A DNA stretch of 6,033 bases from Gammaproteobacteria bacterium (GCA_021767985.1 JAASSH010000154.1:1-6033); one strand, 5' to 3'. Numbered from the stretch's first letter, positions 1 to 5,680 are shown. Made by a program: numbers and translations. Notes: generated from the sequence alone by a model not told the origin.

Positions 1-207
1 CTTAATTTTCCGCCCGAGTGGGGGGAGCGCACCGCCAGTTTGCGTCCTGGAGACAAAACCGAGCTGCAGGCGGGTATGTGTTTTCATTTTCAGTCGGGTG
101 TCTGGCTGGATAATATCGGCGCCGCGGTATCGGAGCCCTTAGTCGTGACCGAGCAGGGTGGCGAACGCCTGTGCGACGTCCATCGAGGCCTTATCGTCGT
201 GGAATGA
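1..207 (+). CDS. M24-family hydrolase (ectoine hydrolase DoeA/creatinase-like), C-terminal fragment
   Basis: The reading frame is open from base 1 and ends at TGA 205-207, giving the last 68 residues of a protein whose 5' part lies outside the window. The fragment has the C-terminal hallmarks of the DoeA/creatinase-like branch of the M24 (Xaa-Pro peptidase) fold: FPPEWGER, then a loop ending LRPGDKTELQAGM, then FHFQSGVW, and a final strand SEPLVVTEQGGERL. Classical M24 metallopeptidases have a metal-binding Glu in the strand after the GM turn; here the equivalent segment reads FHFQSG, with no Glu. That resembles the non-peptidase members, which hydrolyse C-N bonds in small molecules such as ectoine or creatine. 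The gene is convergent with the flavoprotein gene, 41 bp away. It is a likely paralogue of the complete M24 gene at 3230-4468. Family placement is firm; substrate is unknown. Confidence 0.85.
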   Translation, partial: LNFPPEWGERTASLRPGDKTELQAGMCFHFQSGVWLDNIGAAVSEPLVVTEQGGERLCDVHRGLIVVE

Positions 208-248
208 GGCCGCAGGCGGTCCCGCAGGTCGCCCGCGCTCAGGCTCGC
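208..248. other. Short GC-rich convergent spacer without a clear terminator
   Basis: These 41 bp separate the stops of the plus-strand M24 fragment and the minus-strand flavoprotein gene. The sequence is GC-rich and can form short stems (GGCG with CGCC), but no T tract follows on either strand, so an intrinsic terminator is not supported. Confidence 0.5.
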
Positions 249-1613
249 CTAAACATAGAACATGTCGCGGTACATGCCCTCGGCCCAGGCCAGGCTTGCC
301 TGTCCGCCCTGGGTATCCCATTTCTCGATCAGGTGCGTGCGATCGAAGGCGAAGAGCCCGCTCTGCTGGTTGAACTTGTAGTAGGTGATGATGCTCATGG
401 CCCTGAGCGGCTCGATGTCGACCGCGGAAAAACACATGGTTTGCGGGCTGCGCCACTGCACGTCGTGCCCGAGCGCGTGGCCAGCGATGACTTCGGCGAC
501 ATATTGCGCTTCGGAGTGCGCGGTGTGGCCGCCCTTGGAAAACGGTTGCGAGCGTGAGTCCCCGGTAACGTAGACGCGCTCGTCGTCTACCAGGTGATAG
601 CGGAACGGGTCGGTTTTTGCCGCTTTCTGCGGGCTATGCGGATCGGCAAGGCCGGCTTCTTCGATCAGGCTCGAGGTGCGCACCGGCGGGTAGATAATCG
701 CGTCGTCGAAGTCGTACTCATCGAACTCGGTCTCGATCCTGCGGCCCTCGATGTCGACATTGCTGATCAATGAGCTGGGCAGATACTCGATGTAATCTCC
801 GTATAGCTGCTCGAACGCGCGTTTGAATCCCGCCTGCTTGATCTTGATATCAGTGTTCATGTCGAGCAACAGGATTTTGGCGCGCACTCGTTGGCGTTTG
901 AAAACGGCGGCCACCATGCAGGCGCGCTCGTAAGGCGCCGCCGTGCATCGATACTCGCCGCTCGGTACCGTCAGCACGAAAGTGCCGCCCCTGAAGCGCT
1001 GGATCTTGTGTTTGATGGTGAGCAGTTCCGAACTGGTAACGAAGCCCCCCGGGTAGCGGTGAAACAGCAGGTTACGGGCTTCGCTGTCCTCGACCCCGAT
1101 GCGCGGGTAGTCATACTCGATACCCGGTGCCAGCACCAGGTAATCGTAGTCGACATAGCCCGCCTCGGTGTAGACCCGGCGGCTGTCGCGGTCGAAACCC
1201 AGCACCGTCGCCTGCATGAAATGGTAGCCATGATTGTTGGCGGCGTCGAAAAAGCTGTGGCTCAGGAAATCGAGATCGACCTGGTCGGCGAGCCAGGCGT
1301 TGCTGACCGGGAACGAAACAAAGGCCGACTGCTTGTCGATCAGGATGACGTCGAAGGCGGGATTAAAGCGCCGCAGGTACTTGGCCAGGGTCAGGCCCGA
1401 CCAACCGCCGCCGACCACGACGACGCGCGCGCCCCTGGCCGCGGGAACAGCGGCCCTGCGCAACAGCTTTTGCAGGGCAGGGGCGGTTTGCGGCAGCGAA
1501 TCGCTCGCTTCGGAGGCGGAGGCGGGAGCCGCGACGCCGACCGCGTTTCCGGCGAGCACAGCGCCACCGGCCTGCAGGAAACGACGCCGACTCAGTTTTT
1601 CCTGTTCAGTCAT
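249..1613 (-). CDS. Tat-exported FAD oxidoreductase, FccB-like (flavocytochrome c sulfide dehydrogenase flavoprotein family)
   Basis: The 454-residue protein starts with a twin-arginine signal (SRRRFLQ, residues 8-14, then a mild hydrophobic stretch and an AxA-type site near 31-33), so it should be exported folded with FAD bound. The Rossmann motif VVVGGGWSG lies at 65-73, LAPGIEYDYP at 161-170, the cysteine-containing YRCTAAPYERA at 221-231, the second FAD motif VYVTGDS at 347-353, and SKGGHTAHSEAQ at 359-370. The C-terminal region (TMCFSA, ending AWAEGMYRDMFYV) matches the FCSD C-terminal domain. This order and length fit FccB. From my memory of Allochromatium FccB, the cysteine that covalently holds FAD (in TCYLSN) is Phe101 here (SFPVSN). 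The first redox cysteine is kept (Cys223), but the second is absent: the protein has only Cys223, Cys232 and Cys393. Sulfide oxidation is therefore doubtful; a different donor is likely. The partner is presumably the dihaem cytochrome encoded 12 bp upstream. Confidence 0.88.
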   Translation of the reverse strand: MTEQEKLSRRRFLQAGGAVLAGNAVGVAAPASASEASDSLPQTAPALQKLLRRAAVPAARGARVVVVGGGWSGLTLAKYLRRFNPAFDVILIDKQSAFVSFPVSNAWLADQVDLDFLSHSFFDAANNHGYHFMQATVLGFDRDSRRVYTEAGYVDYDYLVLAPGIEYDYPRIGVEDSEARNLLFHRYPGGFVTSSELLTIKHKIQRFRGGTFVLTVPSGEYRCTAAPYERACMVAAVFKRQRVRAKILLLDMNTDIKIKQAGFKRAFEQLYGDYIEYLPSSLISNVDIEGRRIETEFDEYDFDDAIIYPPVRTSSLIEEAGLADPHSPQKAAKTDPFRYHLVDDERVYVTGDSRSQPFSKGGHTAHSEAQYVAEVIAGHALGHDVQWRSPQTMCFSAVDIEPLRAMSIITYYKFNQQSGLFAFDRTHLIEKWDTQGGQASLAWAEGMYRDMFYV

Positions 1614-1623
1614 CCAAACTAGA

Positions 1624-1627
1624 CCTC
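1624..1627 (-). promoter_or_regulatory. Ribosome binding site of the flavoprotein gene, overlapping the cytochrome stop codon
   Basis: On the minus strand GAGG lies 10 nt before the flavoprotein ATG and shares two bases with the TGA stop (1626-1628) of the cytochrome c gene. This arrangement favours translational coupling, which would suit two subunits needed in equal amounts. The coupling itself is inferred. Confidence 0.6.
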
Positions 1628-2318
1628 ACTGAAAATCCGGATTACGCCATGCGGCACTGGGCGCCAGGTCCGCCTGCGGCAGCGGCAGGTAGGAAATATA
1701 GTTCAGCACCTTGTCGAAGTCTTCCGCGCTCAGCGCCGCGAGCAGGGCAGCCATGCTCGGTTTTACCCGTCTCATGTTATTCCGCACCAGGCGCGCCTGG
1801 CGTGACATGTAGCTATAGTGCTGGCCCTGCAGGCGCGGATAGGATAGTTCGTTATTACCTTCCCCAGCCGCGCCATGGCAGCTGGCGCAGTACTGTTCGT
1901 AGAGCTCGCCACCCTCGCGGTACTCGGCACTCTCGGGCGGCCAGGGGCCTCGCCCATGTGCCGGATTCATCGGCAGCGTCGATATATAGGCGACCACGTC
2001 GCTGATATTTTGATAGCCACCGATGGTACGTTGTTGCACGAAGGGCTGCATCGAAGGAATAACGCGCCGTCCGCTGCGAATATCGAGCAACTGCTTCATC
2101 AGCACGTTTACATGCTGGCCCGCCAGCTGGGGATAGGTACCGTCATTGTTGCCCCAGGCCTCGGGCAGATGGCAGCGCGCGCAGATATCGAAGGTGCGGC
2201 GGCCATTGTCGATGTCGGGCACGAATTCGAGCACCACGCGAATCGGCTCGACCGCAGTGGCTGCAGTCGAGAGTGAAAACACGATCGCGGTAATGAAGCT
2301 GTAACAAGTGATCTTCAT
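1626..2318 (-). CDS. Periplasmic dihaem cytochrome c (FccA / cytochrome c4-like)
   Basis: A 230-residue protein with a Sec signal peptide (MKITCYSF, hydrophobic core, ATA cleavage motif near residue 22) and two class I cytochrome c domains. Haem attachment motifs are CARCH (46-50) and CASCH (144-148). Each domain then carries YPxLxGQH and a probable axial methionine in similar settings: RRVIPSM (Met90) and RRVKPSM (Met189), showing internal duplication as in cytochrome c4 and the FccA subunit. It probably takes electrons from the flavoprotein encoded immediately downstream and passes them to the respiratory chain in the periplasm. The ATG at 2316-2318 was chosen because it begins a normal signal peptide; an in-frame TTG at 2322-2324 would add two residues. 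No strong Shine-Dalgarno site is visible for either. It lies 20 bp after the methyltransferase stop, so co-transcription is likely. Confidence 0.9.
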   Translation of the reverse strand: MKITCYSFITAIVFSLSTAATAVEPIRVVLEFVPDIDNGRRTFDICARCHLPEAWGNNDGTYPQLAGQHVNVLMKQLLDIRSGRRVIPSMQPFVQQRTIGGYQNISDVVAYISTLPMNPAHGRGPWPPESAEYREGGELYEQYCASCHGAAGEGNNELSYPRLQGQHYSYMSRQARLVRNNMRRVKPSMAALLAALSAEDFDKVLNYISYLPLPQADLAPSAAWRNPDFQ

Positions 2319-2338
2319 CGACAAAGCGGGTGACTGGC

Positions 2339-3124
2339 TTATCCTGGTTTTTTACACCTTAGGTGAGTCGGCCGCAGCTGTCCTTGATCTACAGCAACTA
2401 TCAACTTGTCCCAGACTTCGATTTCGTGTTCCAGAAACTCGGTTCCGACCTGGGATGCCAGGCCGTCGTAAAGTGCGCCACCCAGCTGGTCGCGTTCGTC
2501 GCGCGCCTGCTGCCGATACCACTCGTTCCGGTCGACAATGTCGATGTCGACAAAACCTGCCGACTCGAGCGCCTGTCGATAGGTATTTGCCGAGGCTAGC
2601 CCGAAATCCAGGCCCTCCGCTTCCAGGTAAGCCTGCATCTCGGCCGAGGGTTCGCCCTCGTAACCGGCGAGCCAGTCACTGGCGGCGAACCAGCCGCCGG
2701 GCTCGAGCACGCGGTATACGTCCGCCGCCAGCGCGTGTTTGTCGGCGATATGGATGATCGAATCCTTGCTGGTTACCGCTTCGAAACTCGAGTCGGCGAA
2801 GGGCAGGGGACCCGGTTCGACGCAGATGAACTCGGTGCGATCGGAGATGCCATGTCGCTGCGCCAGGCCGTTGCAGCGATCGATCAGCCAGGTCTCGATA
2901 TCGATACCGGTCACCTTCCCGGCCCCGTGCTGCTTGACCAGGTGCAGGTCGATGCCGCCGAGACCACAGCCGATATCCAGTACCGAAAGCCCCCGCAGGT
3001 CGACGCCTGCCAGGTAGCGGTCTATTTCATCGGTGCCGCCGGGCGACATGAAGCCCTCGCCCCACAGCGCTTCGAGCAATGCCATCAAATTGTCGTCGTA
3101 TTCCTGGTGTGCATCGGTACTCAT
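2339..3124 (-). CDS. SAM-dependent methyltransferase, phosphoethanolamine N-methyltransferase-like
   Basis: A 261-residue class I methyltransferase. Motif I is VLDIGCGLGG (48-57), the acidic end of strand 2 is GIDIE (73-77), motif II/III is PLPFADSSFEAVTSKDSIIHI (starting at 107), the post-motif is LEPGGWFAASDW (140-151), and a helix YRQALESAGF (182-191) follows. The GEGFMSPGG element (22-30) before motif I, the SKDSIIHI signature (119-126) and the length resemble single-domain phosphoethanolamine N-methyltransferases such as the Plasmodium enzyme (about 266 residues), as remembered. That suggests a small amine or phosphoamine acceptor, but related glycine/sarcosine-type and sulfur methyltransferases cannot be excluded. 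It is cytoplasmic, with no signal peptide. The ATG at 3122-3124 is preferred over an upstream in-frame GTG at 3167-3169 because GAGG (3131-3134) sits 6 nt before it. It is the first of three closely spaced genes (methyltransferase, cytochrome, flavoprotein). Confidence 0.85.
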   Translation of the reverse strand: MSTDAHQEYDDNLMALLEALWGEGFMSPGGTDEIDRYLAGVDLRGLSVLDIGCGLGGIDLHLVKQHGAGKVTGIDIETWLIDRCNGLAQRHGISDRTEFICVEPGPLPFADSSFEAVTSKDSIIHIADKHALAADVYRVLEPGGWFAASDWLAGYEGEPSAEMQAYLEAEGLDFGLASANTYRQALESAGFVDIDIVDRNEWYRQQARDERDQLGGALYDGLASQVGTEFLEHEIEVWDKLIVAVDQGQLRPTHLRCKKPG

Positions 3125-3130
3125 ATCGGG

Positions 3131-3134
3131 CCTC
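3131..3134 (-). promoter_or_regulatory. Ribosome binding site fixing the methyltransferase start
   Basis: GAGG on the minus strand lies 6 nt upstream of ATG 3122-3124. It supports that start over the upstream GTG at 3169, which would add 15 residues with no methyltransferase character. Confidence 0.6.
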
Positions 3135-3155
3135 GTGGTTGGTAATCGCGATATA

Positions 3156-3206
3156 CAGGCATTAAACACTTTTTCCCGGGCAGATTCTCGCCTGTTTTAA
3201 TGTCTG
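3156..3206. repeat. Imperfect inverted repeat in the M24-methyltransferase intergenic gap
   Basis: The arms CAGGCATTAAA (3156-3166) and TTTAATGTCTG (3196-3206) are complementary at 10 of 11 positions and are separated by 29 bp. In the minus-strand transcript the spacer can itself form a small hairpin (GGC..AG-AAU-CU..GCC). It lies in the 105-bp gap between the M24 stop and the methyltransferase start, 32 bp upstream of that start. It could be an operator for an internal promoter, a leader RNA structure, or mRNA-stabilising structure. No U tract follows, so it does not look like an intrinsic terminator, and I found no convincing -35/-10 pair in the gap. Confidence 0.4.
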
Positions 3207-3229
3207 CTCGATACTTTTTGTCCGGCGGC

Positions 3230-4468
3230 TCAATCGATAACGACCAGCCGCCGCGGTGCCTGCACCGGCAGTTCCGCGACGTCTTCCTTGAATAGCAGCG
3301 TGCAGATGTAGTAGGTAATGCCGGACATGCGGGGGCTGAAAAACTGGCTCTCGAAGTTCACACAGGTTCGGGGTTCGAACACTTTTTCGGATTCGCTGTC
3401 CGACATTTCATAGACGAAGTTGCCCACCCAGTCGGGCGGAAAGCCGATGCCGAGTTCGTAACCGCCGACCCAGCCGGCGTCGGACCAGATGCCGACCGAG
3501 TCGTAATAGTCCCTGGCGGCGGTTACCAGCTCGCCCACTGTCAATCCCGGTTTCAGAATCCTGGCGATTACATCGAACACGCCGGACGATTTGGCGTGAT
3601 AAGCCAGAACGTCGGCCGGCGGTTCGCCCACGTAAAACGAGCGCGCCGCGTTGGCGTGGTAGCGCCAGTAAACCCCGCTGACGTCGATATTCACCTGTTC
3701 CCCGGCCATGATCACCTTGCGGCTGGCCAGCGAATGGCCGGTGTTGGCCTTGGGTCCCGACAGCACGGGCAGCGTGATCGCGGGATTTTCACCCCCGGCC
3801 TGCGCCATCGCGTGAATCATTTCGCCGTAGACGTCCAGTTCGGTGACGCCGGGACGGATCGCGTTGCGGGCGGCATCGATACCGATATCGGTGATGCGCG
3901 CGGCATGTTCCATGTAGGCTATTTCCTGTGGCGATTTGAGCCAGCGCACGTCGCGTAACACGTCGCTGCCATCGGTTATCGTGGCGCCGGCGGTCTCGAA
4001 AGCCTCGCGAAAGCGGGCACTGATCGCCGGGTTGGGGCGATAGCTGTAAAGCTCCATGCCGACCGTGCCGCCGAGCCAGCCCTCGGCCTTGAGCTCGTCG
4101 ATAATAAAACCGATACCGTCACGTCGATTGTCGATCGGGAAGGTTCGAATATCCTCGGCGCAGGTAACGAAGCGGCACATGACGCGCTCGCTCGGGGTAT
4201 CGAACATGATGAAGCGATCGTGGTCGACGTGAATCGCGATACCGCTGGTCGCCGGCCACTGTTTGGGGCTTTGCGCCTGGTACCATTCGCAGGTATAGCC
4301 GCTGACATAGTACAGGCTCTCCGGCGCCGTCAGCCACAGCAGGTCGATATTGTCCTGCGCCATGCGCTGGCGGATCGCGCTCAGGCGTGATTTGAACTCG
4401 GCCAGCGAAAATCCCAGCTCCATTGCCGGATTGCACTGCTCCAGCACCAGGTCGCGATTTTGTCCCAT
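3230..4468 (-). CDS. M24-family creatinase/ectoine hydrolase-like protein with altered metal site
   Basis: A 412-residue two-domain protein: a creatinase-type N-terminal domain (about 23-165, with LLWLTAPESLYYVSGY at 43-58), the linker RWLKSPQEIAYMEHAA (175-190), and a pita-bread M24 domain (about 184-395). Key parts are TGHSLASR (His245, catalytic-type His), VNIDVSG (Asp262), RYHANAARSF (269-278), GYELGIGFPPDW (336-347) and VNFESQFF (370-377, Glu373). Compared with metallo-aminopeptidases, the second metal Asp is Asn273, the HGIG histidine is Leu339, and the final Glu strand reads ITYYICTLLF with no acidic residue. The RYHA and FPPDW elements place it with creatinase and ectoine hydrolase rather than proline peptidases. 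It probably hydrolyses a C-N bond in a small cytoplasmic substrate. The start ATG has GGAG (4477-4480) 8 nt upstream. It is divergent from the deacetylase-like gene and heads the minus-strand run. Confidence 0.86.
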   Translation of the reverse strand: MGQNRDLVLEQCNPAMELGFSLAEFKSRLSAIRQRMAQDNIDLLWLTAPESLYYVSGYTCEWYQAQSPKQWPATSGIAIHVDHDRFIMFDTPSERVMCRFVTCAEDIRTFPIDNRRDGIGFIIDELKAEGWLGGTVGMELYSYRPNPAISARFREAFETAGATITDGSDVLRDVRWLKSPQEIAYMEHAARITDIGIDAARNAIRPGVTELDVYGEMIHAMAQAGGENPAITLPVLSGPKANTGHSLASRKVIMAGEQVNIDVSGVYWRYHANAARSFYVGEPPADVLAYHAKSSGVFDVIARILKPGLTVGELVTAARDYYDSVGIWSDAGWVGGYELGIGFPPDWVGNFVYEMSDSESEKVFEPRTCVNFESQFFSPRMSGITYYICTLLFKEDVAELPVQAPRRLVVID

Positions 4469-4494
4469 AACGGTTACTCCCGAAGTAGTTAAAC

Positions 4495-4508
4495 GATTTC
4501 GAAAAATC
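4495..4508. repeat. Small AT-rich palindrome in the divergent intergenic region
   Basis: GATTT-CGAA-AAATC forms perfect 5-bp arms around CGAA and contains the 8-bp palindrome TTTCGAAA. It overlaps the proposed deacetylase -35 box and lies just downstream of the expected M24 transcription start. A protein-binding site is possible, but a palindrome of this length can arise by chance. Confidence 0.3.
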
Positions 4509-4526
4509 CCGCAGGCCGTTTAGAAT
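4497..4526 (+). promoter_or_regulatory. Putative sigma70 promoter for the deacetylase-like gene
   Basis: TTTCGA (4497-4502, a weak -35) and TAGAAT (4521-4526, 5 of 6 matches to the -10 consensus) are separated by 18 bp. Transcription would start near 4533, leaving a leader of about 44 nt before the ATG at 4577. The -10 box overlaps the -10 of the opposing promoter. Confidence 0.45.
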
Positions 4527-4550
4527 ATCAGTCTCCTATCCTGATGTCAG
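4522..4550 (-). promoter_or_regulatory. Putative sigma70 promoter for the M24 gene and possibly the downstream run
   Basis: On the minus strand CTGACA (4545-4550, 5 of 6 to the -35 consensus) and TATTCT (4522-4527, 4 of 6 to the -10) are separated by an ideal 17 bp. Transcription would start near 4514-4516, leaving a leader of about 46 nt before ATG 4468. It may also serve the methyltransferase, cytochrome and flavoprotein genes, as no terminator is visible between them. Confidence 0.45.
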
Positions 4551-4554
4551 ATAG
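4536..4554. promoter_or_regulatory. Candidate operator dyad over the M24 promoter -35 box
   Basis: The arms CTATC (4536-4540) and GATAG (4550-4554) flank a 9-bp spacer, and the inner TGA/TCA extends the symmetry with one extra C on the left. The site covers the minus-strand -35 box and lies just after the expected deacetylase transcription start, so one bound regulator could affect both directions. The regulator is not in the window. Confidence 0.35.
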
Positions 4555-4563
4555 ATGTCGAAC

Positions 4564-4567
4564 GGAG
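4564..4567 (+). promoter_or_regulatory. Ribosome binding site fixing the deacetylase-like start
   Basis: GGAG lies 9 nt before ATG 4577-4579. The upstream in-frame ATG at 4544 lies inside the candidate operator, only about 11 nt after the expected transcription start, and would add 11 residues not typical of the family. Confidence 0.6.
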
Positions 4568-4576
4568 ACCGGGTTT

Positions 4577-5680
4577 ATGAGCGAGCGGCTGGCGGTGTTT
4601 TTCGATGCCTGTGTTTTCGAGCACGACACGGGCAGCGGCTTCTTCGAAGCCACGGCGTCGCCCTATCTGCCGGTAATCGAAACCCATCCGGAGAATAGCG
4701 AGCGGCTGCGTAACATGCACGCTGTGCTGCGCAAGGGGCCGATCTCGGAGGCGCTCGACTGGTATCCGGGGGAGCCCGCCGACCGCGCAGCGCTCGAGCG
4801 GTTCCACGCTGCGGACTATATCGACGAGCTCGAATCTATCCCGGCAAGCGAAGCCCGCGCCTTTTCCAGCACGACCGTATTCGGGCCTGGCAGCTACGAG
4901 ATTTGCCGTCAGGCTGCCGGGCTGGCCATGGCTGCTGCCGGGTACGCATTTGACGACAACAATCGTATTGCTTATGCGCTGGCGCGACCTCCCGGGCATC
5001 ATGCGCAGCCTGAAATGGCCGACGGTTACTGCTTTTTCAACAATGTCGGTGTCGCGCTGGAGTATTTACGCGCTCGCGGCCTGAAAAAAGCCGCGGTGAT
5101 CGACTGGGACGTGCATCATGGCAACGGCACGCAGGAGGGCTTTTACCAGGATTCCGATATCCTGACGATTTCGCTGCATATGAACCACGGCGCCTGGGGG
5201 GTGACCCATCCGCAGACCGGTGATGTCGAAGAAGTGGGCGGCGGGGCGGGTCGCGGCAAGAATTTGAATATCCCGATGCCTTATGGTTCCGGAGACATCG
5301 CCTATAACCGTGTATTCGACGAAATCGTTGCCCCGATGGTCAGGCAGCATCAGCCCGAGCTGCTGTGTATCGCCGCGGGCCAGGATGCCAACCAGTTCGA
5401 CCCGAACGGCCGCCAGTTACTGAGCATGAACGGTTTTTACCAGCTCGGTAAACGCGCGCGGGCGCTTGCCGACGAGTGCTGTAACGGCAAGTTGCTGCTG
5501 GTACAGGAAGGTGGTTACGCGATCAGCTACGCGGCCTATTGCCTGCACGCGACGCTGGAGGGCGTGCTGAACCGCGAGCCCGGATTACCCGATCCGTTGG
5601 CCTACATGCAGGAAGACACCAAGCGGCTGGCGCAATTCATCAACCAGTTGCGGCAGCGTTACAGCGCGGCGCTGGCCTAG
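4577..5680 (+). CDS. Class II histone deacetylase-like zinc amidohydrolase
   Basis: The 367-residue protein matches bacterial histone-deacetylase-like amidohydrolases (about 370 residues) along its whole length. Visible landmarks are HDTG near the N-terminus, ARPPGHHA (136-143; catalytic His141/His142), DWDVHHGNGTQ (176-186; zinc ligands Asp178 and His180), LTISLH (196-201), GGGAGRGKNLNIP, AAGQDANQFDP (267-277; zinc ligand Asp270) and QEGGY (310-314; transition-state Tyr314). All catalytic and zinc residues are present, so it should be active. The motif GQDAN replaces the more usual GFDAS, changing a residue next to the zinc Asp. The family removes acyl groups from small amines, polyamines or acyl-lysine; in bacteria the substrate is usually a small metabolite, not histones. 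It is cytoplasmic. It diverges from the M24 gene, suggesting a shared pathway, and its stop codon overlaps that of the downstream convergent methyltransferase. An acetylpolyamine amidohydrolase role is the main alternative. Confidence 0.9.
   Translation: MSERLAVFFDACVFEHDTGSGFFEATASPYLPVIETHPENSERLRNMHAVLRKGPISEALDWYPGEPADRAALERFHAADYIDELESIPASEARAFSSTTVFGPGSYEICRQAAGLAMAAAGYAFDDNNRIAYALARPPGHHAQPEMADGYCFFNNVGVALEYLRARGLKKAAVIDWDVHHGNGTQEGFYQDSDILTISLHMNHGAWGVTHPQTGDVEEVGGGAGRGKNLNIPMPYGSGDIAYNRVFDEIVAPMVRQHQPELLCIAAGQDANQFDPNGRQLLSMNGFYQLGKRARALADECCNGKLLLVQEGGYAISYAAYCLHATLEGVLNREPGLPDPLAYMQEDTKRLAQFINQLRQRYSAALA
5677..5680. other. Shared CTAG: overlapping stop codons of two convergent genes
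   Basis: The palindrome CTAG supplies TAG to the plus-strand deacetylase-like gene (5678-5680) and TAG to the minus-strand methyltransferase gene (5677-5679). No untranslated space remains between them, so any terminator must lie inside the opposite gene. Confidence 0.9.

Noticed and set aside
208..248. Bidirectional terminator between the two convergent genes
   Set aside because: Only short GC stems can be drawn and there is no T tract on either strand.
891..1622. A 243-codon open frame on the plus strand opposite the flavoprotein gene
   Set aside because: It lies wholly antisense to a gene with clear FAD and Tat motifs, shows no recognisable domain, and is the kind of long frame expected opposite GC-rich coding sequence.
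1875..2276. A plus-strand open frame opposite the cytochrome c gene
   Set aside because: The minus-strand frame carries two CxxCH haem motifs and a signal peptide; the plus-strand frame has no coherent motif.
249..2318. Calling the pair a sulfide dehydrogenase (fccAB)
   Set aside because: The FAD-linking cysteine and the second redox cysteine are missing, so the gene symbols would imply an activity the sequence does not support.
3125..3169. GTG at 3169 as the methyltransferase start
   Set aside because: The 15 added residues are not methyltransferase-like, and ATG 3124 has GAGG 6 nt upstream.
3976..4436. Minus-strand open frames inside the M24 gene in other frames
   Set aside because: They are alternative-frame readings of the M24 coding sequence and have no conserved motif or ribosome binding site of their own.
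4544..4576. Upstream ATG at 4544 as start of the deacetylase-like gene
   Set aside because: It has no Shine-Dalgarno site, lies within the candidate operator close to the predicted transcription start, and adds 11 residues outside the family fold. ATG 4577 has a good GGAG.
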